A stretch of 41,916 bases of DNA from Tychonema sp. LEGE 07203 (GCF_015207285.1 NZ_JADEXD010000043.1:1-41916), one strand, 5' to 3'. Shown: positions 8,474-17,312, counted from the stretch's first letter. The notes: generated by a model not told the origin, from the letters alone. Numbers and translations are program-made.

Positions 8474-8761
8474 TTAGTCGGCGGGAGCGAGGGAAACTAA
8501 TAGGGTGATGCTGTCAACGCCAATGACATAAACCGTGTCTCCCGGTGTGAGGGTAATTTGGCGATCGCACCGTGCGGGCCACCAGCTACCTTGAAAGCGG
8601 ACGCGACCTGTTTGGTTCGGGTAAATCGACTCATCGACGACTGCTTCTTCGTTGAAGTAGTGAAAATTGGTATTGACGTAATTTTTGATTAACATATTGT
8701 TGGCTGTGCTGTATCCTTGAGTGGAAAAAATCGATCCGAAAGCTTTTACTACGTTGAACAT
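8474..8761 (-). CDS. stand-alone NfeD-like OB-fold protein, copy B
   Basis: This 95-residue paralogue of copy A has the same length and a nearly identical C-terminal OB-fold. Most differences are in residues 4-35 ([20 protein letters not shown] against [20 protein letters not shown]). The ATG at 8761 has AGGAG 8 bases upstream. It precedes copy A in the direction of transcription, 94 bp apart; there is no terminator between them, so both may be on one transcript, although each copy also carries its own leader. The conservation of the barrel, with drift in the N-terminus, suggests both copies are or were under selection. Known NfeD OB-folds bind partner membrane proteins; the partner here is not known. 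Confidence 0.75.
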   Translation of the reverse strand: MFNVVKAFGSIFSTQGYSTANNMLIKNYVNTNFHYFNEEAVVDESIYPNQTGRVRFQGSWWPARCDRQITLTPGDTVYVIGVDSITLLVSLAPAD

Positions 8762-9612
8762 GATATTTACTCCTGTTGTGTTAAAATATATGGATGTGTA
8801 ATTGTCTGTTTATGCTATTTGAGAGGCTGCATTTCCTAGGTTGAGATTGATTGATTGCCCTGATATTTCATTGTTCTTGTCTGTGGTGCTTCCATCCGGA
8901 TCGAAGGCAAAGAATTTTTGAAAGTTTGAAGGGATTTGAGCAGCGGTTGCCGGGAGTCTAAATCGACTAATTTCGAGGTATTGAATTAAGGATTTAGCTG
9001 TCGCTCAGTTGCTGGGATTTACATCAATGGTAGATGTTGTTAGCTACATTAGCGCTTGGTTGATTCCGCATTACTCCTGCTTTGAAGATGTTTTATTTTT
9101 CGGTTTGCTGTTTTGACTCGGTTGTGACTCGCTTGCTTTACACTTACTAATTTGCCAGAAGTCGAATGTCTGTGGTGCGATCGCCCTGACACTTTCGGGT
9201 TCCGGTACTGGCACAGGACACTTGTGTCCGGAAAAACAACGATTTATCAAGCATTTCAGCTTATGAGTATGGTCGGTAGCTGTGCCAATCGAGCAAAGTG
9301 GACTACCGCCGGCGGTGAATTTTGAGTTTACGCAATGTCGATCGGCAAATCCGGAATATCCATACATATGTAATGCGCGACTCGCACCGTCGCCGATAAA
9401 ATACCGTTATAGGCTTGTAATCAGGGCCCAAGTCCTCTCTCCTCTGATGAATACCCAAATCCGATCGGAACCGATTTTGCGTACTTAGGGCTTGCTGAAT
9501 ATATCGATCGAACTTGACGTGGCGAAAGGTTATTCGATCGGGCGATCGAGAATAAAGTCCAAGATCAACAGGTAAAATAGGTCAAAACCCGTGCATCGCC
9601 ACCTGCGATCTC
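8762..9612. other. 851-bp gene-poor spacer left of the decayed IS
   Basis: No gene is supported. The right edge of the NfeD duplication ends at about 8838. From 8840 to 9480 the sequence is ordinary AT/GC-mixed DNA with several stop codons in all frames. One 98-codon minus-strand frame (9071-9367) is Cys/His-containing but has no ribosome binding site or recognisable domain. At 9486-9500 the string TTAGGGCTTGCTGAA resembles the left end of cyanobacterial IS elements. Confidence 0.5.
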
Positions 9613-11213
9613 ATGTACAAAAAAGCCTCGCGGTGCCTCCAGCCCCCATCCAAGTTTGAACAGCCTTTCTCCGAAAGGCTGTCATCAGACAACCGTTGAG
9701 TAAAAATGGGCGAACTAATCCCGCAGTCAGAATTTGAATCAGAATATGCTGAAAACTTCCCTACAGACTCATGGGGCACCAGCCAAATCATGGAGGATGG
9801 CATTGGGGGTATTAATTATCAAAGAAAAACTCTTAATTAGCGACCCTTCAAACGGTAGAACAGATCCGGAAAAATCCCTATCTGCAATACTTTATCGGTA
9901 GATCGAGCTACAGTAATGAACTAAGCTGTTGCCCGTATAGATTGTGTATGGCGATTGAGGGGGAGAGGGGGAGAGGATTTGACGATTTTTGATCGTCATC
10001 AAAATATACAATGTTTATTTGCACAACAGCTTACCATTTTACCCATCACCCCGCCGTACACTTTCGACGGGCGTATTAGTCCCAACCTAATTAATAAAGT
10101 GAACGAACGCATGGTTGAAAAAATGCGAGAAATCACTAAGCGTCAAACCCGAAAAAAAAGGATTCGGACAAAAATGAATTGTCCAATCGCGGTAAGTCGA
10201 TCGTAGATGCAACCTGCGCCCCGGCCGACATTAATTATCCGATCGACTTAGGACTATCAAACACAGCCAGAGTTCATACCGAAAAAATCCTAGATATCCT
10301 GTACAAACAAATCAAAGAAAACACCACTAAAGAACCAATAACCTACCGTAATCTTGCCAGAAAAGACTACTTATCAATAGCCAAACAAAGACGACCCACC
10401 CGCACAAAATAAAGACGGGGAATTAAAAAAACACTTCAATATATCAAAATAAATTTAGCTCATATTGAACAGCTAATCGATTTAGGTGCGAGCCGAGAAA
10501 ATCGGAATAAAAAACAATATAAAACCTTGTTAGTTCTCAAAAAAGTCACTCGCCAACAGTGGTTATTTGACAGTTGCAAACAGAGTATTGAGGATAGAGT
10601 AGTAAGTTTAAGTTAACCCCACATTCCTCCTATAGTCAGAGAAAAAGCAGGAAAAAGCGTAGAGTTTGGAACAAAACTATCAGCCAGTTATTTTGAAGGA
10701 TATGTGTTTTTAGACCGGATGAACTGGGATAACTTTAATGAATAAGCAAACTTAAAAACCCAAGTAGAAGCAGATCGTAGGTTCACAGGATGTTATCCAA
10801 AGTCAGTTCTTGCAGATCGCATTTATCGAACACTCTTAGAACCGAGCGTGGTGCCAAGAAAAAGGAATTAGAATCAGTGGGCTACCCCTAGGAAGACCGC
10901 CAGCAAATCTGAGTAAATCAAAAAAGAGGCAAGCGTTGGAAGATGAAAGAATTCGCAATGCGATAGAGGGCAAATTTGGGCAACGAAAACAAAGATTCGG
11001 CCTGAACCCTTGTGATGGCAAAACTTGATAACACATCTGGTACAGTTATTGCAATTGCTTTTTTGGTCATGAACCGATGCTTCCTGGTGGCGCAGGGTTC
11101 TTTGTGTGTTTTTACGTATGTTTGGAAAAAGAACACCTGTTTTTGGGTTGAAAACAATCTCCAATTATATCTGGAGGAAGTTAACGCAAGAAAAACTTAT
11201 ATTAAATCGACCT
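9486..11213 (+). mobile_element. remnant of an IS5-like insertion sequence
   Basis: The element is defined by the decayed transposase reading frame (9613 to about 11090). On the left a GGGCTTGCTGAA string (from about 9488) is typical of such IS ends. The matching right inverted end (TTCAGCAAGCCC) was not found, so the right boundary is a guess. A perfect 15-bp direct repeat (TGAATATATCGATCG) occurs at 9496-9510 and 11214-11228, bracketing the remnant; it is longer than usual IS5 target duplications and overlaps the left end, so its meaning is unclear. Confidence 0.5.
9613..11090 (+). pseudogene. decayed DDE transposase, IS5-like
   Basis: Pieces of one transposase can be followed in order across changing frames. 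They begin with MYKKASRC (ATG at 9613), LSSDNR followed by a TGA at 9697-9699 where relatives have Trp, then MGELIPQSEFESEYAENF. A second piece reads TVEQIRKNPYLQYFIGRSS from about 9843 in another frame. Further on come NKVNERMVEKMREITK (~10096-10143), VDATCAPADINYPIDLGL (~10205-10260), KSVEFGTKLSASYFEGYVFL (~10655-10712), RISGLPLGRPPANLSKSKK (~10870-10925), IRNAIEGKFGQRKQRFGLNP (~10953-11010) and MAKLDNTSGTVIAIAFLVMN. Several frameshifts and stops make it non-functional. Between about 9920 and 9960 there is foreign sequence sharing 14 bases (ACTAAGCTGTTGCC) with 15687-15700, so another repeat probably inserted into it. Exact IS group not determined. Confidence 0.8.
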
Positions 11214-11328
11214 TGAATATATCGATCGCCCGCTATATCTGTATTGTATCCGCGTTAATCTGCGGTAAAAACAAATCAAAATTCCGATTTTTGCCAGCTC
11301 ACGTACATTTAAATTGTTCGTTGGGTGT

Positions 11329-11384
11329 GGGCGGGTTTACTATATTATGGATTTTAGGCAATTATTGTTGGTAAAACCCGCCCC
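11329..11384. repeat. GGGCGGGTTT hairpin with AAAACCCGCCC
   Basis: GGGCGGGTTTAC near 11329-11340 pairs with GTAAAACCCGCCC near 11371-11383. The string GTAAAACCC recurs at 11403 just before the 3' end of the PBP gene. Similar hairpins are at 16776-16841, 36196-36223 and 39982-40042. Here it lies downstream of the minus-strand PBP gene and may act as its terminator. Confidence 0.55.
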
Positions 11385-11413
11385 TAGGCGTGGCAATTGT
11401 TGGTAAAACCCCC

Positions 11414-14026
11414 TTAATATCCCGGCTCTTGATAAGCAGGCTCTTGATAAGCAGGCTCTTGCCACTCGCGGCGCCGGGGTTCGGGATTGGGATTGTAAGG
11501 TACGATCGCCCCATCATCATTGACAATCATCCCCCGAATAATCCTATTAGGCTGAACCGGTTTTGCCTTAATACTGCCTTTGCGGCCCTCCAACTCCGGC
11601 AACTTTGGAAACTTCTCAACCGGCATTTCCTTCACAGCTTGACTCATAAATTCGCGCCAATTGTAGGCCGCCGTACCGCTAGTTCCCCAGGTGGGATAAT
11701 TGTCATCATTCCCCAGCCAAACCCCAGTCACCACCTGCGGAATATAACCTATAAACCACAAATCCCGCACATTTTCTGAAGTACCAGTTTTGCCGGCAAC
11801 AGCGCGATCGGACAAAGCAGCAGGAGCGCCAGTACCCCCTTCCACTACACCCTCCAACATCCAAGTAGTAATTGCAGCGCTATTTTTATCTAAAACCCGT
11901 TTCGGTTTAAAATCAGCCTGATAAATGACATCTCCCCGCTGATTGATCACCCGAGTAATTCCGTGCGCTTCAATAAAATTACCTTGGGATGCTAAAGTAC
12001 CGTAAGCATTAGTTAACTCCAGCAAATTCACCTCAGACGAGCCTAAAGCCAGGGAATAAATCGGACTTAATTTAGACTTAATTCCCATATCGTGGGCTAA
12101 TTTCATCGCAGGTTCAAAGCCGACATCGACCAACACCTTCACCGCCACCACATTCACCGAAGCCCTCAAAGCGTCAGACATCGATCGCCAGCCACTAAAT
12201 TTTTTGCCGTAATTGTTCGGTTGATAGCCGTCGAAAATAATTGGCTCATCTTCATAGCTGTCGTAAGGCGAAAAACCGGCTGCGATTCCGGCGGCATAAA
12301 CCAACCCTTTAAACGTCGATCCGGGTTGTCGCAAAGCCTGGGTAGCGCGATTAAACTGACTTTCCTTAAAATTTCCGCCGCCGACGAGCGCCTTAACTTC
12401 CCCAGTTTTAGTATCCATAGAAACCAAAGCTGCCTGTTCAAAACCTTGACGGCGGCCATCAACCTCGATCGCATCTTTAACCACCTGTTCCGCTATTTTC
12501 TGCCACTTCAAATCCACCGTCGTCTCGACAGTCAAACCCCCTGCTTCCAAAGCATCCTTAGAAACATAGCGCGGCAGTTCCTTCCGAATGTAACTAGCAA
12601 AATAAGGCGCGACTACTTTAAATCGCTTCGGCGAACTTTGTTTAACAGCAATCGGTTCTGCCATCGCCTCCTTTGCTTGGACTTCTGTAATTACCTTCGC
12701 TTCCTGCATTTGTTTGAGCACAATATTGCGGCGTTGCTTAGCAATATTCGGATTCACCAAAGGCGAATATTCGCTCGGTGCCGGCGGCAAACCCGCCAAA
12801 GTTGCCATTTCTGCCAAAGTCAACTTATCTACAGTTTTGCTAAAGAAAACCCAAGCCGCATCTGCCACTCCGTAGGCATCCGACCCCAAATAAACCAGAT
12901 TTAAATATCTTTCTAAAATTTGGTCTTTCGTCAACTCCCGCTCTATTTTCTGAGCCAAAAGAGCCTCTCGAACCTTTCGCCTAATACTTCTTTCTTGGTT
13001 GAGAAAAACCACGCGAGCCAATTGTTGCGTAATTGTACTGCCGCCCTGCACCAAATCTCTCGCTACCAAATTAGAAGCAATCGATCGCACAATACCTTGA
13101 TAATCCACCCCGCGATGTTTGTAAAAACGGCGGTCTTCGATGGAAATAAAAGCTTTCTTCAACAAATCGGGAATTTCATCAAGTTTTAGCTTATCTCTAG
13201 TTGCCGGCCCCGACTGCAACAAAATCGTATTGTCTGCCGCCTTAATTGTCAGCGTGCCGTCGCGGTTAAAGGCAGACAAATCGTTAACATCCGGCAAACC
13301 TTTATCTAAAGCGTGCAAAACCCACAAACCGTATATTAAAGTGCCACCGCTCAGACTAGCAACACCTATGGCTATCCAAAATCGCGGGCGGCGGGACCGG
13401 AGCTTTTTTAACTTTTCCTGTAGTTTGCTATTTTCCTGCGGTTGGCTATTTTCCGGTAATGCGCTATTTTCCGGTAGTTCAGTATTTATTGGCAGTTGGG
13501 TGTCCGCCAGGGCGCTATTTTCTGGTAGTTCGGTATTGATTTGTTCCAGTTGGGTGCGCGGCAGGGCGCTATTTTCTGGTAATTTGCGACTATTGTATCT
13601 CTGGGATTTTTTTGGTGATTTAGTTCTGTGCCCACCCAATCGGGCCTGCAACACTTCTCTTCCCTTGGCTTGCAACGTACTAATTAGAGGCTCAATTTCC
13701 AACCAAATGATTAAACGTTTCAGCCCTTGCCAGTTGCCCTTAACTCTTAGATATCGATCGTCTTCTGAGTCGGAATAATAATATTCCTGTCTTAATTCTG
13801 ACTCTTGTGGAGGTTCAGGATCTTCTGATACCACATACTCCGATCGCTCAGTCCTTGCCTGTGGATACAATTGAGGCAGGGATGGTGACGAGTTTAGCCC
13901 CGTGCTATTGGCAGCATTTGGCGATTCTCGATCGGAATTACCGCCTGCTTCCTTAGTGACTTTGCTCAATTCATCTTTTTTGATATTTGAGAAAAATTCT
14001 GCCACGTTCAGACCTTCAAACCTCAT
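11414..14026 (-). CDS. PBP1a-type class A penicillin-binding protein
   Basis: This ~870-residue bifunctional enzyme polymerises and cross-links peptidoglycan at the outer face of the inner membrane. Order of parts: a ~215-residue polar cytoplasmic region; one membrane helix (~217-238); a GT51 glycosyltransferase with EDRRFYKHRGVDYQG (~297-311, catalytic Glu) and QGGSTITQQLARV (~327-339); and a transpeptidase with STFK (Ser570/Lys573), SVN (~623) and KTGTS (~746). All catalytic motifs are intact. The N-terminal tail has imperfect repeats of LPENSALP (~150-205), and the C-terminus ends in EPAYQEPAYQEPGY. I prefer the ATG at 14026; the frame continues 9 bases back to a TTG. It stands alone, 157 bp downstream of chlG on the same strand. 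Confidence 0.93.
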   Translation of the reverse strand: MRFEGLNVAEFFSNIKKDELSKVTKEAGGNSDRESPNAANSTGLNSSPSLPQLYPQARTERSEYVVSEDPEPPQESELRQEYYYSDSEDDRYLRVKGNWQGLKRLIIWLEIEPLISTLQAKGREVLQARLGGHRTKSPKKSQRYNSRKLPENSALPRTQLEQINTELPENSALADTQLPINTELPENSALPENSQPQENSKLQEKLKKLRSRRPRFWIAIGVASLSGGTLIYGLWVLHALDKGLPDVNDLSAFNRDGTLTIKAADNTILLQSGPATRDKLKLDEIPDLLKKAFISIEDRRFYKHRGVDYQGIVRSIASNLVARDLVQGGSTITQQLARVVFLNQERSIRRKVREALLAQKIERELTKDQILERYLNLVYLGSDAYGVADAAWVFFSKTVDKLTLAEMATLAGLPPAPSEYSPLVNPNIAKQRRNIVLKQMQEAKVITEVQAKEAMAEPIAVKQSSPKRFKVVAPYFASYIRKELPRYVSKDALEAGGLTVETTVDLKWQKIAEQVVKDAIEVDGRRQGFEQAALVSMDTKTGEVKALVGGGNFKESQFNRATQALRQPGSTFKGLVYAAGIAAGFSPYDSYEDEPIIFDGYQPNNYGKKFSGWRSMSDALRASVNVVAVKVLVDVGFEPAMKLAHDMGIKSKLSPIYSLALGSSEVNLLELTNAYGTLASQGNFIEAHGITRVINQRGDVIYQADFKPKRVLDKNSAAITTWMLEGVVEGGTGAPAALSDRAVAGKTGTSENVRDLWFIGYIPQVVTGVWLGNDDNYPTWGTSGTAAYNWREFMSQAVKEMPVEKFPKLPELEGRKGSIKAKPVQPNRIIRGMIVNDDGAIVPYNPNPEPRRREWQEPAYQEPAYQEPGY

Positions 14027-14183
14027 CAACTTCAATTAAAAATTAAAAATCAAAAAGGCGAGCCTCCTTCAATTTTTAATTTTTAACTTGACATTTTTTA
14101 TTCAACAACACTGCGAACAGTCTTGAGTTAATTGTTTTGAATTAATAACTATTTAACTCAAAATTCCCCGCTCTTAATTCTTC

Positions 14184-15194
14184 TTAACTCGCATGACCTA
14201 GTGCCAAAGCCGCTACCAGCATACCCAAAACCAGGAAAGGTTGAGCGCTAGCCTGATATTTAACATCATTTTCCAGGGGATTGCGCAAAAAGTACATATC
14301 CTGAAAAGTAATTTGGGGAATTATCAGCAGTAGCAGAATGACAGCGTAAAGGTTTTGGTGGATGGCGATCAGGTAGCCTGCAATCCCAGCTTGAAAGATG
14401 TCGATCATCAACACGCAAATCCAAGCTGCAGTGCTGATACCAAACATCACGGGCAAAGATTTTAACCCTAATTGCCGATCGCCCTCGACACTTTTAAAAT
14501 CGTTAACGATCGCAATTCCTAGCCCTGCCAAACTGTAAAACAGAGTCAAAATCATAATGGTAGCATCAAGTTGGCCGAACAAAGCGTGACCGGCCCACCA
14601 AGGCAGAGCAATGTAACTAGCACCCAGGGCATAATTTCCCAACCAGCCATTCTGCTTGAGTTTCAGCGGTGGCGCAGAGTAGATGTAAGCTAAAAACGCG
14701 CCGCCGAGAGTCAAAACTGTCATGATTGGGAATTCGTGACCCGCCCACAAGTCTAGAGCATAAGCCACCCCAATGCCTGCGGCTAATAATACCAAAATTT
14801 GCGTTACTACTTGGGGAATCGAGATGATACCGGAGGGAATCGGGCGGTAGGGTTCGTTAATAGCGTCGATGTCGCGATCGTAAAAATCGTTCAAAGTTTG
14901 AGTGTACCCTGTCAGCAAAGGCCCGGACATCAACATACAAGCTGCCGCGATCGCGAAATTCTCTAAATTCCAAACATAGTTTCCAGAAGAAGCTGCCCCG
15001 CACACCACGCCCCAAATTAAGGGAATCCAGGTAATCGGTTTCATCAGTTGCAAGCGAATCTTCCAGATCGAAGTTTCCCCGCTAGAAGCGCCTTTCATGC
15101 CCAACAGTTGCCGAGTTTTGGCACTGCGATCTGCGGTAGCAGCACTTTCCGGTGCAGCTTCTGGAGAGATTTGAGATGGAGGAGAGTCAGACAT
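14184..15194 (-). CDS. chlG: chlorophyll synthase ChlG
   Basis: This 336-residue thylakoid-membrane prenyltransferase esterifies chlorophyllide a with a phytyl or geranylgeranyl tail, the last step of chlorophyll a synthesis. Two Asp-rich motifs of the UbiA superfamily are present: NDFYDRDIDAINEPYRPIPS (around residues 102-121) and NDFKSVEGDRQLGLKSLP (around 229-246), with eight or nine hydrophobic segments between and after them. The N-terminal ~40 residues are polar. Length and motifs fit cyanobacterial ChlG closely. The ATG at 15194 is preceded by an 800-bp repeat-rich spacer, so it has its own promoter. This gene is the strongest evidence that the DNA is cyanobacterial. Confidence 0.96.
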   Translation of the reverse strand: MSDSPPSQISPEAAPESAATADRSAKTRQLLGMKGASSGETSIWKIRLQLMKPITWIPLIWGVVCGAASSGNYVWNLENFAIAAACMLMSGPLLTGYTQTLNDFYDRDIDAINEPYRPIPSGIISIPQVVTQILVLLAAGIGVAYALDLWAGHEFPIMTVLTLGGAFLAYIYSAPPLKLKQNGWLGNYALGASYIALPWWAGHALFGQLDATIMILTLFYSLAGLGIAIVNDFKSVEGDRQLGLKSLPVMFGISTAAWICVLMIDIFQAGIAGYLIAIHQNLYAVILLLLIIPQITFQDMYFLRNPLENDVKYQASAQPFLVLGMLVAALALGHAS

Positions 15195-15536
15195 AATTTG
15201 ATGTTAGCGGTACTGCTACTGTTGTGTCGTTTGGGATTTCAATAATTCTGACAGTATACAACTGATATTTAAAGCAATGTCTGGAAAACTTACCCTGGAT
15301 TGGAGTTGATGCTAGGGAAAATCACAATTTTTACCAATATTGTTTAATATCATTATTTTGTGCAAATGTCAAGATTTTTAAAAGTTTTTTTGAATTTTTT
15401 GTTGGGTTCGCCTGCTGGGGAGATTTTTGCCAGCAGGTAGATTCTATGTCAGTTACCAGGATGCGATCGAGCTTTTTGTCCTGCTAACCTTGAATCATAT
15501 CAAATCCTCTCTTCATCGGAATAGTAAATTCAGGCG

Positions 15537-15583
15537 TTGACTGTTAACGGTTGACTGTTAACGGTTAACGGTTAACAGTTAAC
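15537..15583. repeat. heptamer tandem array (GGTTAAC / TTGACTGTTAACGG)
   Basis: Two 14-base units (TTGACTGTTAACGG) are followed by 7-base units (TTAACGG, TTAACAG). The 7-base period matches other arrays in this window and the short tandemly repeated repetitive (STRR) sequences described from cyanobacteria. Confidence 0.75.
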
Positions 15584-15710
15584 ATCATGAGGAGTGCAAC
15601 CGGAATTGATATCATCCGATCGAGCCAAAACCGGTGGCAGAAACTCAATATCTCTTCTACAGGACTTACCCAACTAAGCTGTTTGCACTAAGCTGTTGCC
15701 GCCTATAAAT

Positions 15711-15897
15711 TATAGAACCCATTTGACATCTTTGAGTTTTTTGGTTGGGTGACGAGAAATATAGACAGAAACTGGTTTCTGAGATTTACGCGGGCGAGAA
15801 ACCGGGTTTCTTGGAGTTTTTGGTTGGGTGACGAGAAATATAGACAGAAACCCGGTTTCTGAGATTTACGCAGAATAGATGTCAAATGGGTTCTATA
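15711..15897. repeat. 187-bp MITE-like element with 21-bp perfect inverted ends
   Basis: Bases 15711-15731 and 15877-15897 are perfect inverted repeats (outer part TATAGAACCCATTTGACA). Inside are two direct copies of a ~55-bp unit (GGTTGGGTGACGAGAAATAT... starting near 15742 and 15824), each ending in GAGATTTACGC and containing a GAAAC(C/T)(C/G)GGTTTCT palindrome. The ends TA...TA would fit a TA target duplication as in IS630/Tc1-type elements. No coding potential. Confidence 0.7.
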
Positions 15898-15993
15898 TGT
15901 CACAAAACAATTCCCCCAATGAGTGGGCTGGGCTGGGAGTCCGCCCGCCCCGAACATAAAATTTAAATGCCGCGACAGCTTAACAACTGCAAC

Positions 15994-16698
15994 TTAACAA
16001 ATATGGCGGTAGGAATCAAAAGGCAGTCCCGTGCGCCGCTTGACATCAATAACTGATTTGTATGCACCTTCGATCTGCCTTTCTCTAACGATTGTTTCAG
16101 CCACAACCCGATCTAAACCGCTTTGGATCAACTCTTCCGGCGACAGAATATTTAACCGTTTCCAACTAAATTGTGATTCTTTTTGATAATTGTAGCTGAA
16201 ACAGATCATCGGAGCGATGCGTCTGACGTGACTTTCGGGAACTCCGGCGATTTCCGATAACTCTTCGGCGTGCGTAAAAATGTAACCTTCGTTTTGCAAA
16301 GATTCAATATCGTTAGCGTAGACGATCGGCAAACCCAATATTCTGACCAAATCGTCTTTGGTGCACTCATTAATATCTATTTTGCCGCGCTCTTTTGCCA
16401 GTTCTTGGGCATTTGTCGCAGTTGCCGGAACGAGTAAGCCTTTGGGTGCGGTTTTGATGAGATAGCGCTTTTTCAAGGCAAAGGCTGTGACAATTTGAGC
16501 TATCCAAACCAGAGTTCCCAAATTAGTTGAAGAAGATAGCGCTAGTGCTGCTAAAGTAAAGCCAACACCCCATCCCATCCAACTGCGAATATTTGTTTTT
16601 TGGCCTGCATAGGCGATCGCCAATCCGCCAAAGTAGGGAATAAAAGAATACCACACCCAGTTGGGAGTTTGACGCAGCCAGTATAAATCTTGAGACAC
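15994..16698 (-). CDS. membrane protein with ComEA-like helix-hairpin-helix domains
   Basis: This 234-residue protein has an N-terminal membrane part (hydrophobic segments ~14-33, 41-57 and 60-76) followed by a soluble domain with two helix-hairpin-helix units. The first is IDINECTKDDLVRILGLP (~107-124); the second is LNILSPEELIQSGLDRVVAE (~183-202), and the chain ends in VIDVKRRTGLPFDSYRHI, as ComEA-type domains do. Such domains bind DNA without sequence preference or mediate protein contacts. The predicted side of the membrane is not clear. The start is GTG at 16698, with GAGG 11 bases upstream. The function is unknown; a role in DNA uptake is only suggested by the ComEA-like fold. Confidence 0.7.
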   Translation of the reverse strand: MSQDLYWLRQTPNWVWYSFIPYFGGLAIAYAGQKTNIRSWMGWGVGFTLAALALSSSTNLGTLVWIAQIVTAFALKKRYLIKTAPKGLLVPATATNAQELAKERGKIDINECTKDDLVRILGLPIVYANDIESLQNEGYIFTHAEELSEIAGVPESHVRRIAPMICFSYNYQKESQFSWKRLNILSPEELIQSGLDRVVAETIVRERQIEGAYKSVIDVKRRTGLPFDSYRHIC

Positions 16699-16775
16699 TT
16701 TAGTTTTATCCTCGATCTACTTTATATTTAACTCTTGTTTAAATCCCACCTTTTTTATACAGTCATAGCTGAGCT

Positions 16776-16892
16776 GAGAGGGCGGGCTTTGCCATTTTTT
16801 TAGTCATTTGTATCATAAATTTTCTTCTAAACCCGCCCCTACAAAACGCTAATGACTACTGACTACTGACTAATGACTACTGACTACTGACT
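16776..16892. repeat. GGGCGGG hairpin plus TGACTAC heptamer array
   Basis: AGGGCGGGCTTTG (from ~16780) can pair with AAACCCGCCCCT (~16829-16840). Immediately after is an array of 7-base units (TGACTAC, with TGACTAA variants) at 16852-16892 that ends just before the stop of the TM2 protein gene on the minus strand. Confidence 0.65.
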
Positions 16893-16898
16893 TCTTAA

Positions 16899-17246
16899 CT
16901 ACAATTCTCGGAGCAGTTTTTGGCGTTTTTCTTCATATTCTTCGGCGGTAATTGCGCCCATATCGTAAAGTCCTTTCAATTCGGCGATCGCCCCTGTCAC
17001 ATCTTTTGCCCCTCGGAGCATATACCCAGAAGGCAACGATCCGTGATTGTACTGTACCTGAAAAGCTTGTTCCGACATCAGCAGCAGGCCGAGAAAATCA
17101 AAAAATGCGATCAGTGACGGAATTAACGTCCAGGAAAAAAGCAAATAAAATAGTCCTGCTACGTTGTTGCCCAAATAAAATTTGTGACCTCCGAAACCTC
17201 CAATAAAAAAAGCTAACACAACTGCTACAGTTTTATCTTTTACCAT
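16899..17246 (-). CDS. TM2 domain and SHOCT domain protein
   Basis: This 115-residue membrane protein has an N-terminal TM2 domain: KDKTVAVVLAFFIGGFGGHK (residues 3-22), the FYLG turn, and a second hydrophobic stretch up to about residue 57. Its C-terminal SHOCT motif reads LKGLYDMGAITAEEYEEKRQ (~89-108). Small TM2/SHOCT proteins are common in bacteria, with no settled function; SHOCT helices are thought to mediate oligomerisation. The ATG at 17246 has GGGAAAGGGAAA just upstream. Next upstream on the same strand is a small membrane protein, about 66 bp away, and both may be transcribed together. Confidence 0.85.
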   Translation of the reverse strand: MVKDKTVAVVLAFFIGGFGGHKFYLGNNVAGLFYLLFSWTLIPSLIAFFDFLGLLLMSEQAFQVQYNHGSLPSGYMLRGAKDVTGAIAELKGLYDMGAITAEEYEEKRQKLLREL

Positions 17247-17312
17247 TTTCCCTTTCCCAGTTTTTTTACTTTAACTTGTGCGATCGAGCTAAGCAATATT
17301 ACTAATTTTTAC

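Larger units (their letters stand above)
8092..8838 (-). repeat. 382-bp tandem duplication containing two NfeD-like genes
   Basis: Equivalent landmarks are spaced exactly 382 bp apart: start codons at 8379 and 8761, and the upstream string GGCTGCATTTCCT at 8443-8455 and 8825-8837. The duplicated unit therefore includes the gene, its ribosome binding site and a leader with GTTAAAATATA. The coding halves are almost identical at the 3' side and more diverged near the N-terminus. No repeat or transposon ends are seen at the joints. Confidence 0.8.
15195..15993. other. 799-bp repeat-rich spacer upstream of chlG
   Basis: No gene is supported. The chlG promoter should lie at the left edge (15195-15400, AT-rich). 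The rest holds a 26-bp string shared with 23605-23630 (at 15497-15522), a heptamer-type array at 15537-15583, TGCAACCGGAATTGAT (15595-15610, nearly repeated at 36127-36142), two AAGCTGTT units (about 15675-15700) and the 187-bp element at 15711-15897. An 84-codon minus-strand frame across 15703-15957 is only the repeat read as protein. Confidence 0.6.

Noticed and set aside
9071-9367. 98-codon minus-strand frame with several Cys and His
   Set aside because: No ribosome binding site, no recognised domain, low-complexity Lys/Ser end, and located in decayed DNA beside the IS remnant.
15703-15957. 84-codon minus-strand frame with internal peptide repeats
   Set aside because: The peptide repeats are the two 55-bp units of the MITE-like element; not a gene.
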